A DNA stretch of 64,000 bases from Promerops cafer (Eukaryota; Chordata; Aves; Passeriformes; Nectariniidae), in NCBI GenBank assembly GCA_013398275.1, contig VZSE01008912.1, positions 17,754 to 81,753 of the forward strand, given 5' to 3'. The stretch's first letter is position 1. Every line of letters begins with the position of its first letter. The translations under genes were made by a program, and so were the position numbers. Shown piece by piece: positions 53,546 to 64,000 of the stretch. Under the pieces are notes generated by a model that was not told the origin of the DNA, ran no database searches, and saw only the letters and a program-made list of their open reading frames with translations.

Positions 53546-54140
53546 CACCTCCGACCTGCCCTCTTTCTCTTAGCTCTGTTCATCCCACCCAGCAGCTGCT
53601 CTTAAGCAGAGGTGAGCTTGAAAAGTCCCTTAGAGACATAAAACCTCACAGGCGCCTTGTGAAGCTGTCAGTCCTTTATCCTCATAACCTAGAGAACAGA
53701 ACTGTACGGCTTGCAGCAAAAGTCCCTTGGAGGAACAAGTGTGGTGTCTCCATGCTCCTCTGGAAGCAGCTCAAGAGGATGATGGCTCGAGCAGAGCCAA
53801 GCAAGGTGGAGCTGGGCCAGAAGCCTGCAATTTTAGGAGCTTCTCTAGGGGAGGAAGGCTGTTACCTGACCTTGCTTTAGAACAATGTCCTTTCGCTCCA
53901 TCTCTTTTTTTCTCTGCTCCCCCTGGTAAAAGTCTGTCAGAACCATTAAACTTCACACAGAGGAGATCTGGTTTTTGTGCAGCTGCTTGAAGCAGTTGGC
54001 CCTGTAAGCTCTGTTCCCACCATGTCCGCCATTGCGGGGGGTTCCCCAGGCCCTGTGGGGGAGTGGGCTTTGCACCCTCCTGCCCCGGGGGAAGGTTTTG
54101 TGAGCAGTGTGAAGTTCCCCAGCCAATTCATACCAAAGCC
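53546..54140. other. Gap between convergent SREBF2 and SHISA8
   Basis: About 0.6 kb between the two genes' poly(A) signals on opposite strands. A 114-residue frame (53536-53880) and others are open, but they show no recognised family or splice context. A plus-strand ATTAAA near 53946 could be a second SREBF2 poly(A) site. Confidence 0.5.
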
Positions 54141-54158
54141 GTACAGTTTAATGTGTTA

Positions 54159-54164
54159 TTTATT
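54159..54164 (-). terminator. SHISA8: SHISA8 poly(A) signal AATAAA (minus strand)
   Basis: TTTATT on the plus strand reads AATAAA on the minus strand, about 480 bases past the SHISA8 stop codon at 54641-54643. It is followed on the minus strand by a stretch suitable for cleavage. Confidence 0.7.
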
Positions 54165-54640
54165 GACAAGGTGGAGGCTGGGGCAGTGGGGAAAGGGAGG
54201 AGGCTGGGGAGGGAAAGGGGCTGCTCGGGCTTTGCTGGCAGCATGGGGGCGGTGCTTTGCGTTAATCGCTCTTTCCCGCACCTGGTCAGAGGAGCCAGGT
54301 GGGAATTCCTGGCCCCAGCAGGGTCCGTTCCCAGTCTGTCCAGCATTGGCCCCCATCCCCTCAGCAGGGTTACGGCTCTGCCAGTGTGTCCCCGGCTCAG
54401 CCTCTTCCGGACGTGGGCTGAGAACGCCTGAAATTTCTCCGGATGAGTCCCCAGTGCCTCCTCGATGGTGAAGTGCAGCTGGCAGTCCCCATCCCCGGCG
54501 CCAGGAAGGACGGCGCGTCTCCTGCTCTGGCCAGCGTCGCAGTTCGTGTAAGTCCTGCGATGCTGTCCTCCGGTGGGCTGCCCCCGATGGCGGCAGCTCC
54601 CGCGTGAGGGGGCAGCCCCAGTCCCCGATGGCACTGGCCG

Positions 54641-57600
54641 TCAGACGGTGACCTCGGTCTTGCTGTTGGTGGCGAGGTGCCGGGGGTGCTGCCCGTACAG
54701 CGAGGTGGAGGGGCCGAAGGCCTCGGGTGGCCCCTCAGGGCGCAGGGTGGCCAGGCCCGGCCGGCGGGGGCCGCGATGGGGGCCCCCCTCCCAGCCCCCT
54801 GGGAAGGCCAGACCCCCTGGCACCTTGGGGCCCTTGGTCTTGGGCAGGGGGCAGCCCTCGGCCAGCACCGGGGTCTCGGCTGGGAAGGTCAGTGTGCTAG
54901 CGGGGGGTGGCTCCAGCCCTCCGAACCGCCTGTAGAAGTCCTCGGTGGCGCTCTCTGTGGGGACAGGTGTGCAGTGTCACCCCTCCAGGGACACCCCCTT
55001 CTGCTGGCACGGGAGGACCAGGAAGGGTGCAGTGGTGGAGAAGGCTGGGATGGGGCTGTAGGAGGGATTCTGCGTGCTGATTAGCTCGGGGGGCATATTG
55101 GCAATGAACTGGCTGGGCAGTGGTGTTGGGAGATCCCGGGGAACCGATTGCTGGGTAGTGCAGTGCGTCCGTGTGGTTCCTGAACCCTGATGGGGTGGGC
55201 AGTGTTTCAGGTCTGTGTGGGATCCTGGGTGCTGATTGACTGGGAAGCACAGTGGATCTGTGGGGGACCCTGGACACTGACTGGCTAGGCAGCACAGCTG
55301 GCTGGTGGAGTGGTGGAGGAGCTGCAGGGTTTCTGCTGTGAGCAGCCACACCAGGAGCATTGGGAAACTGGGATGCTTGTCCTGCCTGAGCCCCTTTGTG
55401 AGCCCCGTGCCCCTCCTCATTTGGTTTCTGGGGTAAACAGGGTGCATGCCCCCAGCCACCATCCCACCCCACACGGCAGCGGCACTCACCTCCAACCTTG
55501 AGGGTGGTGTAGGAAGTGTAGTCCGGGGCTGACAGGGCCAGGCTGCTGGCCAGCGGCAGGCGCTTGCCATGGGTGTGGGGCCGCCCCAGTGAGGGGGCAA
55601 TAGCCACCGTGTTGTTCAAGGGTGGCTTTTCTGGAGGGGCAGAGAGGGGTGGGCGCTCAGCCATAGGCTGCGCTCTCCCACTGCCTTTATTCACTCAAGG
55701 GAACTTATTTTTCCCCGACACACTAGCACCTTACCTGTGCTGTTCCTGGGGGGCCCCCGGGCCAGCCCCTCGCTCAGCGGGACCTGCACACCCCCCATGA
55801 GGCTGTCCATGTTCTCAGAGGGGCTGTGGCCTGGCTGCTTCAGCAGATCTGTCAGTGTCCTGGAGAGGAGGTGAAGGGCTGTTAGAAAAATATCCTGCTC
55901 GCCTGAGACCCCTAATGCATCCCAGCCCTGAACTCCAGTCTTTGAAGGCAGAGCTAGGCACCCTGGGTTTAGCAAAGAGCCACTGGGAACAGTGCACCCA
56001 GAGTGCCCCCAGGCTACTAATCCAGCTTTTGCTGGAGGGCTGACAAATCTAACAGCTGGATCTGGCTGGGGCTGAGCCCTCCCAGAGCCACGGGCATCAG
56101 TGGGTAAGAGTGGTGAGGGAGATGCATGGCTTGGAGCAGGCTGCAAGGATACGATGAACTGACACAGAGGAAACTGATGTGATGGAAGCTGGAGCAACAC
56201 CTCTGGGATGCTCCCCTGGAGCAAGAGCCTGGTGGAACAGGGGAGAGGAGGCAACACCTCCACTCAAGCCCCTTCGAAACAGAGAAAACCCCAAGGACGG
56301 GATTAGAGAGGCCACTTGCTCCTCTCTGGGGAAGGAAATAAACTAGTGGCAGCCTCTGGCGCAGGCGCTGTCTGTGCACAACACCCTCCTTGTAAGTAAC
56401 AGCATTAAACATTAAACACCATTACATAACATAGCGCCCTATTTCATTTAACATTCATGGACAGAGATTCTGCAGTCCCACCACAGCATGCTGGCAATGC
56501 CAGAGTGAGGCATGCTGGTGGTGCCCTAGCAGGGCACACTGGACATGCCCAAGTAGAGTAGAGTGGCAGTGCCAGAACAGGGCACACAGGCAGTGCCAGA
56601 GTGGGGCGCAGCAGAGGTGCCGGAGCAGAGCACACTGGCAGTGCCGGAGCAGGGCATGCCAGCAATGCTGGGGCAAGGTACACCAGTGCTGGTGGTGCCA
56701 GAGGAGGGTACAACAGCAGTGACAGAGGGAGCACATTGGCAGTGCTGGAGCAGGACCTAGCCACGTGCCACTGCAGCGTTTGGCAGCAAGTCCTAGAACA
56801 GGATGGGATGCTCCTGCTGGCGCAGGGCTTTGTGATGAGAAGACACACCATTCCCCCTGCAGAGACCATCCCTGGATGACTGCAGGAGTGCAGGGGTGTC
56901 CACTCAGGGCTTTTTTTGGCTTGCTAATCCCCAGCTCACTGTCAGCATGCCTCACGCCTCGAAGGCTCTGGCTGGCTCACAGACTCACACCGTGAGCTGA
57001 CGGTTAGCGAGCGGTTGGATGATAAAACAGCTGATTAAACTCAACGTGCATAAATTCAAATTGGAGAGGAAGGGGGGAATAATCCTGACTTGGTAGATGT
57101 GTCAGCTCATGGCACTGGAGTGCTCAAAAACCTAGTGAATGTGATGCTTGGAATTTCCAGGAAAAGCAGTGAGAACAAGGGAGAAAGCAATGAATTGTAC
57201 CTGGGGGATGCTTATGCTTGTGGGGACCTGAGGGAGCCTTTTCCCTCCCACTTTGGATTCAGTTAACATCACAGGGCAGGGGCAAGAGCAAAGCTACATG
57301 GAAGGGTCACTTGCCCTGTGGGTTAATTTCACATCACTCTTGCGAAGCTTTGTGTAGCAATCCCTCTGGGATCACTTAATCTCCAGATTGGCCAAGAGAA
57401 CCCTGATAGAGCTGAAGAAATTGAAACGAGGGAGGAACAAACCCTGGCAGCTGGCCAGCTGGAAGGCAGCTTGGCGGAAAAGGGCCTGGGGATCCTGGTG
57501 GACACCAAGTTGACCAAGAGCCAGCAGAGTGCCCTTGGGACAAAGGCGCTGAATGGTTTCCTGGTCTGCATTAGGCAAAGTGTTCCCAGCAGGTCTGAGG

Positions 57601-60600
57601 AAGGGGATCCTTCCTCTCTGCTCAGCACTGGTAAGGCCACACCTCTGGAGTGCTGCCTCCAGCTCAATACAGGAGAAGCATGGATATATGGGAGAGAGTT
57701 GAGGGAAGGGACACAAAGATGAGAACGGAGCATCTTTTATATGAGGAGAGGCTGAGAGAGCTGACACTGCTCAGCCCGGAGAAGAGAAGGTTTTGGGGGA
57801 TCTTACCAATGTACGTGAGTATCTGAAGGGAGGCTGCAACAAGGACAGCATCAAGCTGACGAGAGATGACAGGTGCAAACAGAAACAGGAGATACTGTTT
57901 AAACAGAAGACACAACATTTTTTTTTTTTCCTGCAGGAGTAGTTAAATGCTTGACCAGGCTGCCTGGGGAAGCTGTGGCATCTCCATCCTGCAGTTATTC
58001 AAAACCTGCCCAGGAATCTTCCTGCAACAGACTGACCCAACCAGGGTTCAGGCCATGGATGCTGCAGTCGGAGAAACTCTGGGCACAAGCCTGGGCGGGC
58101 AGTGGGCTGTGCCTCGGCAGGGCAGGGGGAGGCAGGTCCCCCGAGGCCCTGGGTGTGGGCTGTCAACTCAGGGTGCTGCCGCCCTGTCAACTCCCACCTT
58201 CCCTGGGGTGCACTGCTCACCAGCCCCTCCCCACTGAACACTGCCTGTTCTTGCCTGTCCCCGGGGCCAGCGCTCAAACAGGCTTGTTTCAACAGGAAGT
58301 TCAATGTGATTTGACCTATTTTTAAAATTATTTTTTCTTTTCCTCGGGTCTATTTATGAAGCTTGAGCAATCCTTTATCTATGACTTCTCTCCACATAAA
58401 TCCATCAATGCTCTTTCTCATAAATGTGCCCTCCGTGCTGACCGCTCGGGGCATGTGGACAATAACGATTAACAACACCGGCTCAAGCAGCAATTAATGA
58501 GTTGTTTTGCTAAGGTGAGAAGCACGCACGTGTCTCCAGTACCAGCAACACTTGGATTCACCCTGCCCTTGCACCATGAGTAGTGCCACTGGCCAGATCT
58601 GCCAGTAGGGCTCTCAGGGACTGCAACCCTTCCGTGGCTCATCCCAGGTGATGCAGTGCAAGGAAGGTGGACACAGAGGGTGACACTATGGAAGAGATGT
58701 TGTCTCACTGAACATCACCTTGGGGATTTTGAGCCTCAGTCTGGTCCTGTGGCTGGGGGGCTTGAGGAAGGTCAAGCCACATCTCCTTAGGTCACCTGGT
58801 GGTCTGCAGCACCAAGATAGATATGGAGTGCAGATGGAGGAAGGGAACAGAGAGCAGATGTAGCTTTAGACCTGCACTGCTCATTTGCAAAAAGTCCTGA
58901 TGAATGGTACTGCTGAGGCCTCCATCCACACTCTGGCCATAGATGCAGAGTACCTGAGGCTATGTGTGCAGGTGGCTTGCCACCCAACTTGCCTGAGCGT
59001 CAACTGGGCGGGCATGCAGCCACCTCCATGGCAAGCCTAGTTCTACTTAAGGGTGCAACAAAGATGCCCCAAACCAGCAAGACCTGAGACCAAGCACAGA
59101 GGCAGATCCAGAAGCAATAATGATGGAGGCCAAGAGAGCTTCACAGCAGAAGTCATGCATGAAGCACTCAGTGCTCTTGATCTATCCCCAAGGGATGTGC
59201 CTGTGTGGGAGCAGGATGCTGACCTGGCACAGCAGCCCATCCTAGGGCCTGACTCGCTTTTGGGAGGCCCAGGCCCCATACCTGGCAAGCCCAGCAGGAG
59301 AGAGTATGCAAGTCCTGGCAAGGGGGCAGGGAGAAATGGGGTGAGACAGGAGCACAGCCTCCAGGAGAGAGGAGAGATGACAGACTGATGGGGTGAAGTG
59401 ACATTGCCATGAGCTGAGCCCTTGGAGGGTGGCAGCCACTGGATGAGTGGGGTGATGAGGTCTGGAGCAGAGGTGCAGCATTGCAGGAGGCACAGAGCAC
59501 GCTGCAGCTACAGGTGAGCATCCCGGCTGGCCACACCACCTCTGCACCCAGTGAGAGCCTCATCTTCACCTCCCGAGGGAGACATTTCCCACAGCTTATA
59601 GCATGTCTGCTCAGGGCAGGGGTGCCCATCCATGCAACCGAGCAGCACAGGCACTGGGGGACACCTGCCCGGTGGGGCTGGTACACTCAGGGATGCTCAG
59701 GAAGGTGTGGGGTTATCAAGGTGTCTTTGCAAAATGGGAGTTGCAGTGGTGGGTACTGGAGCCTGGGCAAAGTGGAAATGAGCATCCCCAAACATTATGT
59801 TCAGTCTAGGGACAGACCTCCAGGTCTCCTTTCCTACTGGAGCTGGATCCTCTTTCGTCCCCCAGAGAGCCAGGGCACCATGTGATAGCACACCATGCTG
59901 CCTGCAAACACTTCCCAGGTCTTCACCACTACCTGCTACCATGGACATCAACTACAGGCATGGCCCTGGACTTGAGCATTGCCAGAGAAACACCCAGCAC
60001 GGCTGGAAGGCACAGTGGAGCCAAATTTGGGGACCCCAAATAGCATGGGGAGACCCAGGGAGTGAAAAGCCAGAATTGAGCACTCACCTACTGCAGCTGC
60101 CAGGGCACCTGCTCCAGACAGCTGTTTTGCCCCTCTCCAGAATCCCCCCTACTCCCTAGGAGGCTGTTCCTTGCCCAGTTCTTCCCATAGGGTTGTTCAC
60201 ACCAGCTATAAATTTGCAATTCTCACCCAGGAGGTTTTCTGGGAGAGGTCCGGGGTACAGGGGTGCTCTCAATGTAATGGGCACAGACAGATTCTGGAGG
60301 CTCCCAAGGACCCAACGTCCTCGGAGATCCGGGGACTGAAGAAAAACACAGGCAGGTGTTCCTGACTCAACGCGGGGTTTGGCCAGGCTAAGCGAGTGCC
60401 GGGGACAGATGCCAAGCATGAGCCGAGCAGGAAGGAGAGGGGATTGCGGGAGCTGCCATAAGGCCCTGCAGGAGGAAGGCGGATGAGGACGGGAGGACAA
60501 ACCAGGTAGCTGCAGTCACTTGAGCACCCAGTTCCCTGGGTGGACCAGCAGCCAAATCCGTGAGGAGACAAAGACCTATTGGAGATGGCCAAGGTGTGGT

Positions 60601-63600
60601 GGTCTCAGGACAAGCTGGACACAGACTCAGGTGTCTCCATCAGAGGGGAGCTAATGGACCTTTTGCACCTGGTCATTCTTCTTGGGTTTGGACCGGGACC
60701 AGAACCATAACAAACAACATCTGGAGGTGCAGAAGTGGTTGACTTTACCCCCCAAGCAAGAAACCTGCAAGCAGCAGCCATGGGAGCTGTCCAGGGTAGC
60801 AGGAAGTGTTCCCCAGGAGCAGAAAAACCCTGGCAAGAGGGAGGAATAGGAATGGAAATCAAGATGACCATGCAACAGGGAGCTGGCCCAAGGCCATGAT
60901 GCGGTGCCCAAGGAGCAAATGAGAAGCTCCTACCTGAGGTGCCAGGAGAGAGGCGAGGTGGCACTGCCCATGCCTTGGGCCATGTGTGGGTACAGTGGCA
61001 AGGCAGGTAGAAATAGCCCTGCTGTCTCAGAGGCATCAAGATGAAGCATATTTCCCCAGCTGCCCAGGCACAGTGGAATGGAAGTGACAGCATCCGTTTT
61101 TGGATGCTGATGCCATGTACCCAGCCTTTGGCACTGTCTCCATCAGCCCAGCACCCAGGAAGTCATGTCAGCCTGGTGTCTTGTCTGGTTCCTGGGGCTC
61201 TGCACCTGATGCACCACTCCTGCCCTGCCACAGCTTTGCAGTCGCCATCTCTGTAGAAACAGAGCTGCTCACAACTTGCACAGAAGGACACAGGGCACAG
61301 AAGAGGGCAAGACTTCTCCTGACTTCTGCAGTGATGGAGGTGCCCTTCTGATTTTGTCCCTCAAAGGTGGATGAGAAAAACTCTCCTTCTCCCGATCTGT
61401 ATGCTAGTGCCCAAAAGATCTGTGGCTTTATGGAGAACAGGCACCTATCTCTCCAAACTCAGTGGGAAAATTCAGGCTTGCATGAGTTTAGAGTCGGGGG
61501 GGGAACAAGGAGAAACACATGGCTCCAGCAGCACAGAATTGAGGCTACCCACAGTAAACAGCCCCTGGTGAGTGGCAGCAGTCCCAACAGCATCTGGTGG
61601 TGGGAGAAGGCAAGACCCAATGGCAGGGGATGAGGACGGGTCTGGGTGTCCCAGGGTCTGACCCCTCCCCGAGCACAGTATCTCCTTCCCAGGAGGTGGG
61701 GGGGATGACCAAAAAAAGATGCGGCGGCAGGCGAGTGGAAGGGGAATCAGGAGGCTGGCGGAGGCCGTATTGATCCTGTCAAGGTGCCAGCACCTCCTCA
61801 GGCAACATGGGGGGAGGCGCAGGCACGTAGCAGCACACAGCCAGGCTCCCTGCCAAGGTGGGGGCACAGCATGGATCCCCCCAAAACTGCCTCTTGTGTC
61901 TCAGGAGGGTCCTATGACCGACCCTTCTCCATGGCTCAGTATGACCCTTCTCCAACCAGAGGTGATCACCCTCTGCTCCTCTGGCTGGGTGCAAGAAGTA
62001 GGATGGGTCTGGATTTGGGGTGCAGCACCGAGTGGCTGCATAAGTCCCAAACTGGCAGGGGAAAAAGGGGAAGGAGAGAGTGTGTTGGTGCTGGGGGTTG
62101 CAATCAGGACGGTTGTCTGATCATCCCGATGAAATAATTTCCACCAGCCCTGCTTTTCGTTTTTTTAAAAGCTAAAATCCCTTCACAAAATGGCATGAAA
62201 ATGGGTTTCTCTTCAGGCTTGATGTCCTCACTGGGAAGATGCAAAGTAGAGCCCCAAAATGGGGAGAGAAGCATGTATTGGCAGCAGGAGGGAGAGGGGA
62301 AGATGCACCGACAGCCACAGCAGCAGCACAGGAGTTGGGGGAGATGCAGGGGGCCTCCAGTGCCCCGGTGTGTCTGACACCTTGACCTTCCCCCCGCCAG
62401 CCCTGTGCTCAGCCCCAGGCGCAGGCTGAAAAGCAGGGATTGAAGCCACAGGGCATGGGCTCCAGGAAGAAGCTGCCCAACTTTCCACTGGAGGATGTGC
62501 TCCAGGGGGTATAAGAGTGTGGATGCCCCCTGCAAGGGCGGTGTCCCATGCTGGTGCACAGAGCAGGCACCAGAGCACACCCGTGCACACACACACATAC
62601 GCGTGTGCACGTGTGCCCACATGCACATGGAGTTGGCGCAGCAGCCACGGTGGAATTGTCATTGCCACCTCGTCTCCCCCAGCACTGCAAGCAAGGCTGA
62701 GATCAGGGAGACTGCAGTCCAGAGTCACCTCACGCACAGTCAGACCCGGTCTCACCTTCCTGGGACATTGGGAACCACACATTTGTTGTGGGGGGGGAAA
62801 GCCACGTCCTATAGCTCACATGTCACCCACCCCACTGGCTGCTGGGTTGGTACTCCTGAGCCAGGGACATGCCTCCTCAAGAGACAGAGCGGGTCATTTT
62901 GAGAGGAGATGGGTGTACAACCACCCCTTCTCGCGGAGGCTGTCCTGGCTGCCAGCCCTCCCTACCAGGGTAGTAGGCTGCAGCCAACCCACCCCCTGGT
63001 GTCTCAGCATGCTGGGACAGGGATTTTAGGGATCACCTCACCCTTTTGGCAGTCCCAAGGTGAAGCCAGGGCTCAATCTATGCAATGGGCTAGGAACATG
63101 AGCTGCCACCCACGGGGAGATGAAGTGGGGAAGGTGGGGGGACTGGACCCCTTTACCTGGAGACGGTCATCTCTGTCTGGGGACCCTGTGCCTTCTCCAG
63201 GCCCAGCTTGGTGAAGATGCCCACCAGCACCATGATGGCCACCACACCGCAGATGATGTAGACGATCATGTTGGTCTTGTCACGAGTGGGGTCCTCGGGG
63301 GTCTCGTCCACCCGGGCAGGCGGCTGGCCCGTGTTGACCCAGTTGGGGGTGTCGTAGTTGGAGCAGCCACTCTGGTCCAGCCGCCCAGGCTTGAACTGGC
63401 AGCAGAAGCGGTACCCGCAGGTCCCGCAGCAGTACTGGTAGATGCCGGCGTTGCAGTTGAACGGCGGGTCCCACTGCCCCATCACGTCGTAGTACCCGCG
63501 GCAGCGGTCCCCCCCCGATGGTGCAGCTCCGGTGGGCGCGGGGACCGTGGTCTCCGGCGGCGGTGCCTGGCTGCTGTTCCCGCTCTCCCCGGGCCCCCCG

Positions 63601-63704
63601 GTGCTGGGCTCGCCGCTCCACACCCGGCCCGGCTCCAGCAGCACCAGGCAGCAGATACCCACGACGTAGCTCGGCTCCATCCGCCCGCGGCTCCGGGGGG
63701 CCAT
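54641..63704 (-). CDS. SHISA8: SHISA8 (CKAMP39), Shisa-family single-pass protein, AMPA-receptor auxiliary type
   Basis: Minus-strand exons in transcript order: 63704-63157, 55859-55735, 55630-55490 and 54954-54641. All are GT-AG and in phase; 1,128 nt give 375 residues. Order: signal peptide (MEPSYVVGICCLVLLEPG; a second Met at residue 9 is an equally good start), a proline-rich N-terminal stretch with an N-glycosylation site NSS, the Shisa cysteine cluster (C68, C84, C92, C93, C96, C101, C102, C114), the membrane segment MIVYIICGVVAIMVLVGIF (146-164), then a cytoplasmic tail with TLTDLLKQPGH and a C-terminal EVTV, the type-II PDZ ligand of Shisa6/7/8/9. Family members bind AMPA receptors and modulate their gating; the PDZ motif links them to postsynaptic scaffolds. 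SHISA8 is preferred to its paralogs because it sits next to SREBF2. Confidence 0.95.
55090..55310 (-). repeat. About 45-bp minisatellite in SHISA8 intron 3
   Basis: Four to five imperfect tandem units of about 45 bp, each with a core like GGATCCTGG-TGCTGATTG-CTGGG-AGCACAG-TGG-TCTGTGTGG. It lies between SHISA8 exons 3 and 4. On the minus strand it reads as a repetitive frame (VLPSQS...PHRS), which is a by-product of the tandem structure and not a gene. Confidence 0.75.
56475..56757 (-). repeat. 24-bp minisatellite in SHISA8 intron 1
   Basis: About eleven imperfect 24-bp units with the plus-strand core GTGCC(A/G)GAGCAGGGCACAC. Because 24 is a multiple of three, both strands carry open frames with an eight-residue period (plus: VPEQGTQA; minus: CPALPVCS-like). 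These frames lack splice or start context and are not called as genes. Confidence 0.85.
56990..57070. other. Second AT-rich motif-dense block in SHISA8 intron 1
   Basis: A short stretch with GGTTGGATGATAAAACAGC and GATTAAACTCAACGTGC, upstream of the CR1 copy. It looks like possible conserved regulatory sequence, but there is no direct support. Confidence 0.2.
57405..58045 (+). mobile_element. CR1-type LINE 3' fragment (degraded)
   Basis: Plus-orientation remnant of a chicken-repeat-1 retroposon inserted in SHISA8 intron 1. Recognisable blocks include GGATCCTGGTGGACACCAAG, GAGCCAGCAGAGTGCCCTTG, GGCCACACCTCTGGAGT, GAGGAGAGGCTGAGAGAGCTG, GAGAAGAGAAGG, and near the end CAGGCTGCCTGGGGAAGCTG with ATTCAAAACCTGCC. 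It covers the last part of the reverse transcriptase ORF and part of the 3' region. It is broken by deletions and a poly-T run, and the terminal CR1 short repeat was not found. It is dead, and old to judge from its divergence. Confidence 0.9.
58300..58520 (-). promoter_or_regulatory. SHISA8: Candidate conserved non-coding element in SHISA8 intron 1
   Basis: An AT-rich block directly after the CR1-bearing, GC-rich stretch. It contains homeodomain-like cores (GATTAAC, CAATTAATGAG), repeated CATAAAT forms and GCTTGAGCAATCC. Its composition contrasts with the surrounding GC-rich intron and resembles vertebrate enhancers. This is inference from composition and motif density only; orientation is given as that of the gene. 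Confidence 0.35.
62576..62632. repeat. Alternating purine-pyrimidine (CA/CG) tract
   Basis: A run of CACACA, TACGCGTG and TGCACGTG in SHISA8 intron 1. It is an imperfect dinucleotide tract that could favour Z-DNA. It produces a cysteine-rich frame on the minus strand that is not a gene. Confidence 0.7.
63157..63704 (-). other. SHISA8: SHISA8 exon 1: signal peptide, Shisa cysteine domain and membrane segment
   Basis: This single exon encodes residues 1-182 and the first two bases of codon 183. The donor is TCCAG|GTAAAG on the minus strand. Characteristic Shisa spacing is visible: CRGYYDVMG, then FNCNAGIYQYCCGTC, then YRFCCQF, then SGCSNYDTPNW. The exon is CpG-rich and merges with the promoter island upstream. 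Confidence 0.95.
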
Positions 63705-64000
63705 CCGAGCGAGGAGACGAGTTAGAGCCGCTCGCCCGGGACCGGCCGCATGGCCGCCGAAGAGCCCCGATGGAGGAGAAACGGGCTGGGGAGAAGGGGG
63801 GCGTAATGGAGGGAAGGCAAAAAAGGGTAGAAAAAAAGAAGTGGATGAAAAAAAAAAGTGCGAGGGGACGTACCCCCTCCCCGTTTCTCCCCAGATCGGC
63901 CGACGGGCAGAGATTCAGAGCAGGGGGCGAGGCGGGCGGCATGGGAGAGCCGCCGCCTCCCGCCGGCCGGGGAGAGGACGCGGCGGCGGGCGGCGGGAGC
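63705..64000 (-). promoter_or_regulatory. SHISA8: SHISA8 CpG-island promoter and 5'UTR
   Basis: Sequence upstream of the SHISA8 start codon on the minus strand, up to the window edge. It is strongly CpG-rich near 63700-63760 and 63890-64000, with an A-rich interval between (63815-63860). No TATA box is evident. The island continues into exon 1. The transcription start is not resolved and may lie beyond the window. Confidence 0.65.

Noticed and set aside
54897..55694. A 265-residue minus-strand frame taken as one gene
   Set aside because: It runs through SHISA8 exon 3, the 45-bp minisatellite intron and part of exon 4; splice sites and phase show the middle is intron.
56444..56955. Cysteine/alanine-rich repetitive minus-strand proteins
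   Set aside because: Explained by the 24-bp minisatellite; no start, splice or domain support.
59043..62782. Many 80-185 residue frames in SHISA8 intron 1
   Set aside because: Overlapping frames on both strands in GC-rich intron, none recognisable; the coding phase of SHISA8 passes directly from 63157 to 55859.
1..64000. CRISPR arrays, bacterial operons, phage or plasmid functions
   Set aside because: The window is spliced vertebrate nuclear DNA; no spaced palindromic repeat array or prokaryotic gene was seen.

Overview
The window is vertebrate nuclear DNA, almost certainly from a bird. It holds spliced genes with GT-AG introns, CpG-island promoters, a degraded CR1 LINE of avian type, and the conserved order MEI1 - CCDC134 - SREBF2 (with MIR33) - SHISA8, which is the order on human 22q13.2. 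Introns are short: the SREBF2 coding span is about 22 kb. There are no prokaryotic-style operons, and long ORFs in introns and CpG islands are chance readings. Gene names come from reading exon translations against remembered family sequences; no database search was run.

Layout. (1) About 1-18,700, plus strand: the C-terminal half of MEI1, a meiotic double-strand-break factor, in 15 well-phased exons plus a likely short terminal exon. The 5' part lies outside the window. One intron uses a GC donor. (2) About 20,250-28,230, plus strand: CCDC134, with a CpG-island promoter, a probable non-coding first exon, six coding exons (229 codons) and a poly(A) signal at 28,207. (3) About 28,400-53,545, plus strand: SREBF2, the sterol-regulated transcription factor, complete with 19 coding exons (1,116 residues) and a 2.6 kb 3'UTR. 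Its promoter, only about 300 bp beyond the CCDC134 poly(A) signal, carries an SRE-like element and an inverted CCAAT box. Intron 16 contains the miR-33 hairpin. (4) About 54,140-63,750 and beyond, minus strand: SHISA8, complete with four coding exons (375 residues). It converges on SREBF2, with about 0.6 kb between the two poly(A) signals. Its introns carry a CR1 fragment, two minisatellites and an AT-rich block that looks like a conserved non-coding element.

Functional theme. SREBF2 and its intronic miR-33 form the known cholesterol unit: SREBP-2 drives sterol synthesis and uptake, and miR-33 represses cholesterol export. The promoter motif suggests sterol autoregulation is kept. MEI1, CCDC134 and SHISA8 are syntenic neighbours without an evident pathway link. 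I found no clearly novel system. The most useful observations are the GC-AG intron in MEI1, the variant site-1 protease motif in SREBP-2, the tight CCDC134/SREBF2 spacing, a diverged repeat pair around the miR-33 region, and the AT-rich block in SHISA8 intron 1.
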